Positions 25,002-33,961 of a stretch of DNA of 64,000 bases are shown in pieces (the first letter of the stretch is position 1; every line of letters starts with the position of its first letter). Position numbers and translations under genes: made by a program. This DNA comes from Marinobacter litoralis (GTDB lineage Bacteria; Pseudomonadota; Gammaproteobacteria; Pseudomonadales; Oleiphilaceae), in contig NZ_QMDL01000001.1 in assembly GCF_003336705.1 (NCBI RefSeq), positions 124,001-188,000 on the forward strand, read 5' to 3'. Below the pieces are notes generated by a model that was not told the DNA's origin, searched no databases, and saw nothing but the letters and a program-made list of their open reading frames with translations.

Positions 25002-27197
25002 ATGACCAAAGAACATTTTCCTGCCGATGGTGAGAAGCCATTGGCTGAAAACCTGACGATTAACGAAGACCACCTGCTCGCGCACGACGTTGACGAAGAG
25101 CCCGTAGAGGCCAACCGCCGCTTGTTTACCGGGCTGCTGCTCAAGTTCGTGATCATGCTGGCCATTGCCTATTCCGTGTTCCATTTGTACACGTTGAACG
25201 TGGCACCCATGGAAACCTGGTCGTTCCGGATTGTGCACGTTGCCGGCGCCCTGGTGTTGGGGTTTATCTTGTTTGCCGGTGCCCGTTTTGTTTCCTCCGA
25301 AGAGGGCGCTGCACGGCATAAGTGGACATCGTGGATCAGTGCGGTTGCTTTGATTCCGGCGTTTTATGCGCTGTACCAAACCTATGCTTTCGATAGCTTG
25401 CTGAAGGCTGGCGCTTTCCGGGTTCCGGCTGAACTGGAAACCTGGCATTTTGGCTGGCCGTTGTTGGCAGCGTCGGGCATCGGTATTGTGATGAGCTGGT
25501 TCCATCAGCGTGATCGTGCCCGTTTCAGTATGCCGGATCTGGTGTTGGTGGTCTGCTCGATCGCCGTAGCCGCCTACCTGCTGGTGGTGTTCAACACATC
25601 CATGCGGATGACCACCGGCACGGCCTTTGCCCCGGTGGGGATTTCCTTCGCCGCTGTTGCCGGTACCGCTTTGATCATGGAGCTGACTCGTCGAGTGGCG
25701 GGCATGGCGTTGGTCGTGATCGGGCTGGTGTTTCTTGCCTACGTGTTTGTGGGCCCTTATCTGCCGGGATTCCTGGGGTATCCGGGTTTGTCTGTGCAGC
25801 GTTTCTTTAGTCAGGTGTACACCGATGCTGGTATCTTGGGGCCGACCACGGCGGTGTCTTCGACGTACATCATTCTGTTCATTATTTTTGCCGCGTTCCT
25901 GCAGGCCTCCAAAGTGGGTGACTACTTTGTGAATTTTGCCTTTGCAGCTGCGGGCCGTTCCCGTGGTGGTCCGGCCAAGGTGGCGATTTTTGCCTCTGGC
26001 CTGATGGGTATGATCAACGGCACCAGTGCCGGTAACGTGGTATCCACCGGCTCGTTGACCATTCCGTTGATGAAACGGGTGGGTTACAGCAAAGAATCTG
26101 CAGGTGCGGTTGAAGCGGCTGCCTCTACCGGTGGGCAGATCATGCCGCCGATCATGGGTGCCGGCGCCTTTATCATGGCGGAAATCACCGGTATTCCTTA
26201 CACCGACATTGCCATTGCGGCGATTATTCCTGCGATTCTGTATTTCGCCTCTGTGTTCTTCATGGTGGATTTCGAAGCCAAGAAGCTGGGCATGCGCGGT
26301 ATGCGCAGTGACGAGCTGCCGAACCTGAAGGTTCTGGCGCGCCAGGTGTATTTGTTCGCACCCATCATCATTCTGATTGTGGCCTTGTTCCAAGGCTATT
26401 CGGTTATTCGTGCCGGCACTTTGGCCACGGTTTCCGCAGCGGTTGTAAGCTGGATTTCACCCAACAAGATGGGTATCCGGTCGATTCTGCGCGCGTTTGA
26501 AATCGCGGCTTATATGTCTATCCAGATCATCGTGGTGTGTGCGGCGGCCGGTATTATTGTGGGTGTAATCTCACTGACCGGTGTTGGTGCCCGCTTCTCG
26601 GTGTTGCTGCTGGATGTGGCTGCGCACAGTAACTTGTTGGCGCTGGTGTTCGCGATGTTCATCTCCATCCTGCTGGGTATGGGTATGCCAACCACGGCTG
26701 CCTATGCGGTAGCTGCTTCGGTGGTGGCACCAGGTTTGGTGCAGTTGGGTATTGAGCCGCTGACGGCACACTTCTTCGTGTTCTACTTCGCGGTTGTGTC
26801 TGCGATCACACCACCGGTAGCGCTGGCTTCTTATGCGGCAGCGGGCATTTCCGGTGCCAATGCCATGTCAACCTCGGTGGCTTCATTCCGGATTGGTATT
26901 GCTGCGTTCATCGTGCCGTTCATGTTCTTCTACAACGGTGCGCTGTTGATGGAGGCCGAGTGGCTTGAGATTGCGCGTGCGCTGATCACCGCCATCTTTG
27001 GTGTGTACTTGCTGTCGGCGGGCGTACTGGGTTGGTTCGCGAAATCCGCTGCGCCGGTTTTGGTTCGTTTGCTGCTGGTTGCTGCTGCGTTGCTGACCAT
27101 TGAGGGGGGCATGTGGACAGACTTGGCGGGTATTGGGCTGGCAGTGATTGCCTTCCTGATCCAACGTAAACGTGCGCCAGGACTGGCCGCGGCCTGA
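25002..27197 (+). CDS. TRAP transporter fused permease (DctQM type)
   Basis: Integral membrane subunit of the TRAP importer with small and large permease subunits fused, the form paired with TAXI binding proteins. The 731-residue product has about fifteen or more hydrophobic segments. After an N-terminal acidic leader come the small-subunit helices (about 40-250), then the DctM core with FASGLMGMINGTSAGNVVSTGSLTIPLMKR near residues 330-360 and GMGMPTTAAYAVAASVVAPGL near residue 560. The uptake would be driven by a sodium or proton gradient. The two-component genes follow on the same strand. Confidence 0.92.
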   Translation: MTKEHFPADGEKPLAENLTINEDHLLAHDVDEEPVEANRRLFTGLLLKFVIMLAIAYSVFHLYTLNVAPMETWSFRIVHVAGALVLGFILFAGARFVSSEEGAARHKWTSWISAVALIPAFYALYQTYAFDSLLKAGAFRVPAELETWHFGWPLLAASGIGIVMSWFHQRDRARFSMPDLVLVVCSIAVAAYLLVVFNTSMRMTTGTAFAPVGISFAAVAGTALIMELTRRVAGMALVVIGLVFLAYVFVGPYLPGFLGYPGLSVQRFFSQVYTDAGILGPTTAVSSTYIILFIIFAAFLQASKVGDYFVNFAFAAAGRSRGGPAKVAIFASGLMGMINGTSAGNVVSTGSLTIPLMKRVGYSKESAGAVEAAASTGGQIMPPIMGAGAFIMAEITGIPYTDIAIAAIIPAILYFASVFFMVDFEAKKLGMRGMRSDELPNLKVLARQVYLFAPIIILIVALFQGYSVIRAGTLATVSAAVVSWISPNKMGIRSILRAFEIAAYMSIQIIVVCAAAGIIVGVISLTGVGARFSVLLLDVAAHSNLLALVFAMFISILLGMGMPTTAAYAVAASVVAPGLVQLGIEPLTAHFFVFYFAVVSAITPPVALASYAAAGISGANAMSTSVASFRIGIAAFIVPFMFFYNGALLMEAEWLEIARALITAIFGVYLLSAGVLGWFAKSAAPVLVRLLLVAAALLTIEGGMWTDLAGIGLAVIAFLIQRKRAPGLAAA

Positions 27198-27291
27198 CGT
27201 GATTAAGTCAGAGCAGGGCAACAGGCAGGGCAGCCGGTTGTCCTGCCGGGTTCCGGACGTTAGTCTAGAGGCTTTTCCGGAACCCGACCCC

Positions 27292-29106
27292 ATGTTTTAT
27301 CGGATCAGTGTTGTTGTCGTTCTGACTGCTACCCTGCTGTTGGCTTGGGTGCTTGGTGGTTGGTTTGGGTATCGCCAGCTTGAGAACGACAGTCTTCAGG
27401 AAGCCTTCCGTTACCGGCAGTTGGTCGCCAATGAACTGAACCGTTATATCCCCGTTCCCGAATTGATTGCGGAACATCCTTTATTGGCCGAAGCCCTAAA
27501 ACGCCCTGATGATCCTGTCACCTTGCTTAAAGCCAATGAGCAAATGCAGCGTATGGCGACCATTGTGGGTGGCTCCGACATTTATCTGATGGATTTGACC
27601 GGCCTCGCGATTGCCGCGAATAACTTTGGTCAGCCCGACAGTTTTGTGGGCAGTAATTATTCTTACCGGCCCTATTTCTACGATGCTCTGAATACCGGCG
27701 GATCGGTGGTGTATTTTGCACTCGGCACCATGTCGCTTGAACGTGGCCTGTACTTTTCCCATCCGGTTCGGGATCAGCGTGGGGCGATTCTTGGGGTAGT
27801 GGCGGTCAAGGTGTTGGTGCACGAGCTGGAATCGCACTGGCAGCGACCTGATATTCAGCGACAGGCCGAAATGGTGGTGCTGGATGGTGACGGCATCAGC
27901 TTTTTGGCCAGTAATCGGAAGTGGCTGTATCGGGATTTTTCGCCGACGGGGGATGCCGCCGAAAACCCCAAAATTCGTCAGCGATACCCGCAGCGGGACC
28001 TGACACCTGTCGATTTCCGTTTGCAAGATGGCCCATGGGTGTTGTCGGAACAGGCAACCCGCATGCGAATAAAAGACGGCGACTCGGAGCAAAGCTATCT
28101 GGCGCTGGACGCCGGATTGCCGCGGTTGGATTGGCGGCTGGTCGTGATTGCAGATACGCGTTCGATAGTTTGGACACGGATCGGTTTTCTGGTGGGCGGC
28201 GGTGCAATCTTCCTTGCCGGTTTTCTGACCTGGCTGTATTTACGTGAACGGCAAAGACGGGAACGAGAGTTGGCGGCCAGAGGCGAGCAGTTGGAGCGCC
28301 GGGTTGCCCAGCGTACCATTGATTTGAAGCGTTCGAACGACCAATTGCTGGCGGAAATACAGGAGCGGGAGCGCGCTCAAACGGAATTGCGTGAAACCCA
28401 GCAGGAACTGATTCAGGCGGCTAAGTTGGCGGTGCTTGGGCAAATGTCTGCGGGCCTTAACCATGAGATTAACCAACCCCTGACGGCCATTCAGGCATAC
28501 GCTCGCAACAGCCGGAAGTTCCTGGAACGTGGCGCGGGCGATATGGTTGATGCCAACCTGCAGGAAATTGTCACGTTGTGCGACAAAATGGCCGAGCTGA
28601 TTCGCCAATTCAAAGTATTCGCGCGCAAATCAGAAGGGCCACCGTCGCTGGTGGATCTTCGGTTACCGGTAGACGCTGCCTTGAAGATCATAACTGCTCA
28701 GAGCAGCAGCGACGGCATCAATATCCGCTGGATTCGGCCGGATGCGCCCATCATGTGCCATGGTGATTTGATTCGGGTTGAGCAGGTGATGGTTAACTTG
28801 ATGGCCAACGCCGTTCAGGCCGTGGAAGAGCAGGCCGAGCCGGAGATTCAGGTGGAGATCTCGGAAGATGGCGATTATTGGCGTTGTGTGGTTCGGGATA
28901 ACGGCCACGGCTTGCCGAGAAACACAGAACAAGTGTTCGAGCCGTTCTTTACGACCCGATCGGTGAAGCAGGGGTTGGGGTTGGGTTTGTCGATTTCGAA
29001 ACAGATTGTTGAGTCTCTCGGGGGCAGTTTGTCTGGCCAGAACCGGGCGGATGGCCCGGGCGCCGAGTTTGTTCTGAAACTGAAACAGCGTAGGGCAGGG
29101 GAATGA
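27292..29106 (+). CDS. DctB-like sensor histidine kinase
   Basis: Membrane sensor kinase expected to detect the transporter's substrate or a related carboxylate. The 604-residue product from ATG 27292 has an N-terminal membrane segment (about 5-25), a large periplasmic double Cache-like domain, a second membrane segment near residue 300 (GFLVGGGAIFLAGFLTWLYL), a coiled coil, the phospho-acceptor H391 in LNHEINQPLTAI, and an ATPase domain with NLMANAVQA and DNGHGL. HEINQPL is typical of DctB kinases. A longer frame to 27172 would overlap the permease end and lacks a ribosome site. Confidence 0.88.
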   Translation: MFYRISVVVVLTATLLLAWVLGGWFGYRQLENDSLQEAFRYRQLVANELNRYIPVPELIAEHPLLAEALKRPDDPVTLLKANEQMQRMATIVGGSDIYLMDLTGLAIAANNFGQPDSFVGSNYSYRPYFYDALNTGGSVVYFALGTMSLERGLYFSHPVRDQRGAILGVVAVKVLVHELESHWQRPDIQRQAEMVVLDGDGISFLASNRKWLYRDFSPTGDAAENPKIRQRYPQRDLTPVDFRLQDGPWVLSEQATRMRIKDGDSEQSYLALDAGLPRLDWRLVVIADTRSIVWTRIGFLVGGGAIFLAGFLTWLYLRERQRRERELAARGEQLERRVAQRTIDLKRSNDQLLAEIQERERAQTELRETQQELIQAAKLAVLGQMSAGLNHEINQPLTAIQAYARNSRKFLERGAGDMVDANLQEIVTLCDKMAELIRQFKVFARKSEGPPSLVDLRLPVDAALKIITAQSSSDGINIRWIRPDAPIMCHGDLIRVEQVMVNLMANAVQAVEEQAEPEIQVEISEDGDYWRCVVRDNGHGLPRNTEQVFEPFFTTRSVKQGLGLGLSISKQIVESLGGSLSGQNRADGPGAEFVLKLKQRRAGE

Positions 29107-30455
29107 CCGCACCGTTAGTGATCTTTGTGGATGATGATCCCGATATTCGGATGGTGATGGAGCAGACGCTGGCGCTGGAAGATATGCCGGTGGCCTGTTT
29201 TGCCGATGGAGAATCAGCGCTCAAATGCTTGGGGCCGGAGTACCAAGGCATCGTGCTGAGCGACTACAACATGCCGGGCATGAACGGTTTGGAGTTGTTG
29301 CAGGCCGTGCGAACCATCGACGAAGACATTCCGGTGATCCTGTTGACCGGTCAGGGCGATATCAGCACCGCGGTATCGGCTATGCAGCAGGGTGCCTATG
29401 ATTTCATCGAGAAGCCGTTTGATCACGAAGAGCTGATCGAGCTTCTGAAACACGCGCTGGAGAAGCGTCATCTGGCGCTGGAAAACCGCCGGTTGAAGGC
29501 GCAACTGCGGCAATTGGCAAAGCCGGGGCCGCGGATATTGGGGGACTCCCCAACCATGCAGCGGGTGATGGCAACGGTCGAGCCGATTCTCGATATTTCA
29601 GCCAATATTTTGCTGCACGGCGAGACAGGCTCGGGTAAAGATGCGTTGGCCCGTTATATTCACGAGAGCAGCCCGCGCAGTGCTCACAATTTTGTGGCGA
29701 TCAACTGCGGTGCCGTGCCCGAGAATTTGATCGAGAGTGAACTGTTCGGCCACGAAGTAGGTGCTTTTACCGGCGCGGATAAGCGCCGTATCGGTAAGGT
29801 GGAATACGCGCATCAGGGCACGCTGTTTCTGGATGAAGTCGAAAGCATGCCTATGCCGCTGCAGGTTAAACTGCTGCGTGTGCTTGAGGAACAGAAGGTG
29901 GAGCGCTTGGGAAGTAACCAGGTGCTGGATGTGGATGTCCGCATCATTGCGGCGACCAAAGCCGATCTGAAAAAACTGTGTGATGACGGCGAATTTCGGC
30001 CAGACCTGTATTACCGCCTGAATGTGGTAAAGGTGGATATCCCGCCACTGCGCGAGCGGAAAGACGACATTCCCACGCTGTTCCATCACTTTGCGTTGAT
30101 TGCCGCTGCCCGTTATGACCGGGAAAGCGTGCCGCTGGATGCTCGCCAGGCGGCCCGGTTGATGCAGCACTCCTGGCCCGGAAACGTCAGGGAGCTTCGA
30201 AATCTGGCGGAGCGTTACGTGCTGCTAGGGCCTGCAGCCTTAGAAGATAGCGACAGTGCAGACACCCGACATTTAGCGGGTAGGCAAACGTTGTCCGAAA
30301 TGATGGACGGGTTTGAGCGGGCGGCTATCGTGAGTGCACTGAATGCGTGTCAGGGCAGCATTAAAGACACCATGGTGGCGCTCGGCATTGCCCGAAAAAC
30401 CCTGTACGACAAGATGAAAAAACACGGTTTGGATAAGGCTCAGTTCAAAGACTGA
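29103..30455 (+). CDS. DctD-like sigma-54-dependent response regulator
   Basis: NtrC-class activator, 450 residues. The receiver domain has acidic residues D10-D12 and the phospho-acceptor D54 (LSDYNMPG). The AAA+ domain has Walker A GETGSGKD starting at 173 and the sigma-54 contact loop GAFTGA at 220-225, and a Fis-type HTH ends the protein (ACQGSIKDTMVALGIARKTLYDKMKKHGL). It overlaps the kinase gene by 4 bases, so the two form a pair. A sigma-54 promoter with upstream dyads lies in front of the TRAP genes, giving it an obvious target. Confidence 0.92.
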   Translation: MTAPLVIFVDDDPDIRMVMEQTLALEDMPVACFADGESALKCLGPEYQGIVLSDYNMPGMNGLELLQAVRTIDEDIPVILLTGQGDISTAVSAMQQGAYDFIEKPFDHEELIELLKHALEKRHLALENRRLKAQLRQLAKPGPRILGDSPTMQRVMATVEPILDISANILLHGETGSGKDALARYIHESSPRSAHNFVAINCGAVPENLIESELFGHEVGAFTGADKRRIGKVEYAHQGTLFLDEVESMPMPLQVKLLRVLEEQKVERLGSNQVLDVDVRIIAATKADLKKLCDDGEFRPDLYYRLNVVKVDIPPLRERKDDIPTLFHHFALIAAARYDRESVPLDARQAARLMQHSWPGNVRELRNLAERYVLLGPAALEDSDSADTRHLAGRQTLSEMMDGFERAAIVSALNACQGSIKDTMVALGIARKTLYDKMKKHGLDKAQFKD

Positions 30456-30486
30456 GTCGGTGCGGGAACCCAGGCCGCACCGACTC
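30454..30486. terminator. Terminator-like hairpin between convergent genes
   Basis: Perfect 12-base arms GAGTCGGTGCGG/CCGCACCGACTC with a 9-base loop, overlapping the last bases of the dctD-like gene. It has no clear T-run. The next gene is convergent (stop at 30502), so it may work as a two-way terminator. Confidence 0.5.
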
Positions 30487-30501
30487 GTACGCGGTGATCG
30501 C

Positions 30502-32160
30502 TTAAGGCGCGATTTTTTTCTTAAGCGCCTTGGTCACCGGCCGTGGCAAGCTTGGCAGCGAGCGCAGCAGCCACGGTAAAACCTTCCGTTTAACGCCGTT
30601 CAGTGACTCGGGCACGATCGCTTCGATCAAGTGCGGCCCCGGGTTGTTCTGGGCGTACTCCATGGCTTTTAATAACTCTTCCGTAGTGTGTACCCGAATG
30701 CCGTGTACGCCCATGCTTTGAGCCAACTGGGCGAAGTGGGTAACGGGCCCGCTGATGTCCAGCTGAGACTTGGCCTTTTCCCCGGCTTCTTCAGCGCCCA
30801 CACGCTCCAGCTCAACGTTCAGAATTGAGTAAGAGGCGTTGTTGAAGATGATCGAGGTGACGTTGAGTTGCTCGCGCGCCATGGTCCACAAGGCTTGAAT
30901 GGTGTACATGGCGGTGCCATCACCAATCAATGCGTAAACTGGCCGGTCCGGGCAGGCGATGGCAGCGCCGGTTGCACTGGGTAAGCCTTGGCCGATGGCA
31001 CCACCGGTGAGGGTGATGATGTCGTGCCGGGGGGCACCTGCGGTCATGGCGTTCAGCATCAAACCGGAGGTAATGGCTTCGTCTACGATGATGCTGTTTT
31101 CCGGCATCATGTGGCCCAGCGCTTTACAGACTTTCTCCGCTGTGAGTTTTCCACGCGGACGTGACGGCCGAGCAGGCTTCTGCAGTTCGGGTTCTGTCGT
31201 ATTGGCTCCCAGTGCGTCCGCCAGTTTGTTCAGGCTGGTGAGAGCATCTTGCTCGGGCGTGGATAAGGTATAGAGCGTGCAGTGTTCGGGTACCAGGTCG
31301 CTGGCTTTGCCGGGGTAGGCAAAGAACGACACCGGTGGTTTGGCGTCCACCACAATCAGATTGTCGTATTCGGACAATTGCAGTGTGGCCAATTCTGCCA
31401 GATAAGCGATCCGCTCAACCGGCGGCAGGCCCGCGCCCCGTTCAATGCGTGTCGGGAAGGTTTCTGCGAACAGTTTTACTCCGCTGTGCGCGGCAATACG
31501 CGCCGCTGCCATCAGGCTGGGTTCACGAAGTGCCCGGCCACCCAGCAGCAGCGCGGTCTTCTTGTCGCTGCGTATCGCGTCCGCAACGGTTTGAACCGTG
31601 GCATCGTCGGCGCCAATGAGTTCCGGTTCAGGTAGAGGCTGACAAGGCACACCGCCTTCGCCCCAGGAAACGTCGGCAGGCAGAATCAGCGTGGCGACCT
31701 GGCCGGGAAGACCTTTGGCGGCGGCAATGGCCTCAGCGGCATCCTGGCATAACTGTTCGGTGGTTTGAGAGGTGCGAACAAACCCCGGCGACACGTTTCG
31801 GGCAACGGTTTCGATGTCCGATTGCAGCTGAGCGTTGTATTTCACATGATAGGTCGCGTGGTCACCCACAATATTCACGATCGGCACTTTGCCTTTGCGG
31901 GCATTGTGCAGGTTAGCCAAACCGTTACCCAGCCCGCACCCGAGGTGAAGCAGGGTGGCTGCGGGTTTGTCGGCCATGCGTGCATAGCCATCGGCAGCAC
32001 CGGTTGCCACACCTTCAAACAGAGCCAGTACAGCGCGCATTTTGGGCTCATTGTCCAGAGCGGCTACAAAATGCATTTCGCTGGTGCCCGGGTTGCTGAA
32101 ACAAACCTCGATTCCGGCATCTACCAGTGTTTTCATCAAAGCCTGAGCGCCGTTAGGCAT
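30502..32160 (-). CDS. Thiamine-diphosphate enzyme, acetolactate synthase-like
   Basis: A 552-residue TPP-dependent enzyme of the acetolactate synthase/benzoylformate decarboxylase superfamily. The N-terminal domain has SNPGTSEMHFVAAL with the active-site glutamate near residue 48 (LALFEGVATGAADGYARM), and the TPP/Mg site GDGTAMYTIQALW-x-NNASYSILNVEL lies near residues 420-450. The missing regulatory partner and the FAD dehydrogenase just upstream argue against a biosynthetic acetolactate synthase; it may be a decarboxylase or lyase of a catabolic pathway. Substrate unknown. Confidence 0.82.
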   Translation of the reverse strand: MPNGAQALMKTLVDAGIEVCFSNPGTSEMHFVAALDNEPKMRAVLALFEGVATGAADGYARMADKPAATLLHLGCGLGNGLANLHNARKGKVPIVNIVGDHATYHVKYNAQLQSDIETVARNVSPGFVRTSQTTEQLCQDAAEAIAAAKGLPGQVATLILPADVSWGEGGVPCQPLPEPELIGADDATVQTVADAIRSDKKTALLLGGRALREPSLMAAARIAAHSGVKLFAETFPTRIERGAGLPPVERIAYLAELATLQLSEYDNLIVVDAKPPVSFFAYPGKASDLVPEHCTLYTLSTPEQDALTSLNKLADALGANTTEPELQKPARPSRPRGKLTAEKVCKALGHMMPENSIIVDEAITSGLMLNAMTAGAPRHDIITLTGGAIGQGLPSATGAAIACPDRPVYALIGDGTAMYTIQALWTMAREQLNVTSIIFNNASYSILNVELERVGAEEAGEKAKSQLDISGPVTHFAQLAQSMGVHGIRVHTTEELLKAMEYAQNNPGPHLIEAIVPESLNGVKRKVLPWLLRSLPSLPRPVTKALKKKIAP

Positions 32161-32208
32161 GGAACTTCTCCTGATCAGTATTCTTATTGGTTTTGCTAAG
32201 CACTTGAA

Positions 32209-33822
32209 TCAATCCGCCGCCAAGATGGAACGGGCCGCAGCGCGAGCTGTCATGATGCAACCCGGCAAAAAGGTGCCTTCGAGTGATCGTTTGCCGTTTG
32301 CGCCACCACCGCCAAAGCCAGCGGCTTCGCCCACGCAGTAGAGGCCGGGGATAGGCTGGTCGGCACCATCCAGAACACGGCTTTGTAAATCGGTACGCAG
32401 GCCGCCGAGGCTTTTCCGGGTGGTCAGCTGCATGTGAATGGCGATAAACGGGCCGGCACCGGACTTTTGCAAGGGAGCGGGTTTGCAGGTGCGCAGCCGG
32501 TCCGGACCCCATTGCCGCGCGTGCTGGATCAGCCGGATTTGTGGATCGTTGTTCAGTTGGTTGCCTTTGTGGAAGTTGGCATCGAAAGCATCGGCGGTGG
32601 CCTTGAGGGTAGCCGGGTCGATATCCACGGAGCAGGTCAGCCTGTTCATCTTGTCAGCCAGTTCCTCTAGGGTGTCGGCAACCAGAAAGTGCGGGCTTTC
32701 GTGTTCCATCTGACGAACCAGTTTCTTGTTACCAAACAGCAGTTCTTTCAGGAATAACGGGAATTGTTTGTCTCGAATCCGGGCGTTGTGCTCTGCGCCG
32801 GAGATGGCGAATTCTTTCAGAGCAATGCGCCGGTTCAGTAGATGCCAGGTCCAGGGTTTTTCCTGAGCCGCGACTTGCTGGCACAGCCAGTGAGTGTCGA
32901 AGCCGGTGACCAAGGGTTCCGGGCCGATGCGCTCACCGCGGTGGTTTAGCCAGAGCGCAGACTTACAGGGAATGGTGGAAAGTCCATGGTTTTTAAAGTG
33001 TGGGTAAGGGTGCGGGAAGCCCGCTGCATAATTCCACATCTCGCCCGCGTGGGTGATTTTCGCCCCTAAGTTGTCTTCGCTCCAGTGATGCAGCTTGCCA
33101 TCCGCAAACGGGTGGGCGCCATTGAGCATACTGGTTGGTTGTGGGCGTTCCGAAGGCCAATTGGCGCGGCATTCTTTATGGCTGCCGTTGATGCCGCCCA
33201 TGGCAAGGACCACTGCCGGCGCGGTGAAACGAACCTCCTCGCCGGTTTGTTCGTTGATGGCGACGGCACCTGAGACCTTTCCGCTTTCGTGATCCAGGCT
33301 GGTGATCCGGTGCTGATGCAACAGGGTCAGGCGACCACCTGAATTGGCCTGGTGCATGGCTTCAATCATTTTTCGGGTGAGTTCCCGGGACGTACCCCAA
33401 ACGATGTGGTAACGGGGCACGGTATTGCCATCGGCCAGTCGGCCTCTTTCAACCCAGTTCACCGCAGGCATGAATTTAAGCCCTTCGCTCAGCAGCCAGT
33501 CATACACTTCCGTGCGGGAGTTTTCCACGTAGTAGCGGGCCCACTTCATCGGCCACTCATCATCCGGGTCCAGTTCGCCGAACCTTAGCCAATCGGTCAG
33601 AGCGGTTTCGGGGGAGTCGGGGATTTTTAATCGGCGTTGCAGGGGGGTGTCAATCAACGCCATGCCGCCAAAGGCCCACAAGGCAAGTCCGCCCAAACGT
33701 TCCGGCGTATCGCGGTCTACCAGGGTGACGGTTTTTCCGGCTCGAAGGGCTTCAAGGGTAGTGATGATACCTGCCAGGCCGCCACCGGCGACCAGCACGT
33801 CTGATGAAATGGTTTTCGCCAT
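32209..33822 (-). CDS. FAD-binding dehydrogenase (fumarate reductase/KstD-like)
   Basis: A 537-residue flavoprotein whose N-terminal DVLVAGGGLAGIITTLEALRAGKTVTLVDRD is the FAD-binding Rossmann motif. The GLYCVGEAAGFGGGGANGKRSLEGTFLPGCIMTARAAARS end is typical of fumarate reductase/3-ketosteroid dehydrogenase-type FAD proteins. The gene is 48 bases upstream of the TPP enzyme on the same strand, so both probably belong to one operon and one pathway. No signal peptide or membrane segment is evident. The exact substrate cannot be read from sequence. Confidence 0.85.
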   Translation of the reverse strand: MAKTISSDVLVAGGGLAGIITTLEALRAGKTVTLVDRDTPERLGGLALWAFGGMALIDTPLQRRLKIPDSPETALTDWLRFGELDPDDEWPMKWARYYVENSRTEVYDWLLSEGLKFMPAVNWVERGRLADGNTVPRYHIVWGTSRELTRKMIEAMHQANSGGRLTLLHQHRITSLDHESGKVSGAVAINEQTGEEVRFTAPAVVLAMGGINGSHKECRANWPSERPQPTSMLNGAHPFADGKLHHWSEDNLGAKITHAGEMWNYAAGFPHPYPHFKNHGLSTIPCKSALWLNHRGERIGPEPLVTGFDTHWLCQQVAAQEKPWTWHLLNRRIALKEFAISGAEHNARIRDKQFPLFLKELLFGNKKLVRQMEHESPHFLVADTLEELADKMNRLTCSVDIDPATLKATADAFDANFHKGNQLNNDPQIRLIQHARQWGPDRLRTCKPAPLQKSGAGPFIAIHMQLTTRKSLGGLRTDLQSRVLDGADQPIPGLYCVGEAAGFGGGGANGKRSLEGTFLPGCIMTARAAARSILAAD

Positions 33823-33918
33823 GTGGTGTCCTGTTGGCTCTGCTTGTAATAGTTATAGATAGATGCTGCCCCGTGGTGGAGGCTAGGTCAAGACATGACG
33901 GGTTGTCAGGGAGGGCCT

Positions 33919-33950
33919 AAACACAGGGCGGGATGAGTCGCCCCGTGTTT
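33919..33950 (-). terminator. Terminator downstream of the PhoH gene
   Basis: Twelve-base arms AAACACAGGGCG/CGCCCCGTGTTT with one wobble pair and an 8-base loop, 12 bases beyond the PhoH stop on the minus strand. The 3' arm ends in TTT rather than a long T-run, so strength is uncertain. Confidence 0.5.
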
Positions 33951-33961
33951 CAGTTGGCCGA

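Noticed and set aside
24918..26393. 491-codon minus-strand frame rich in H, Q, N and R
   Set aside because: Composition is typical of an antisense reading of a hydrophobic membrane-protein gene; the TRAP permease on the other strand is clear.
30520..30560. Hairpin AAGGCGC/GCGCCTT as a terminator of the TPP enzyme gene
   Set aside because: It lies within the coding end of that gene on the minus strand and lacks a T-run in the right place.
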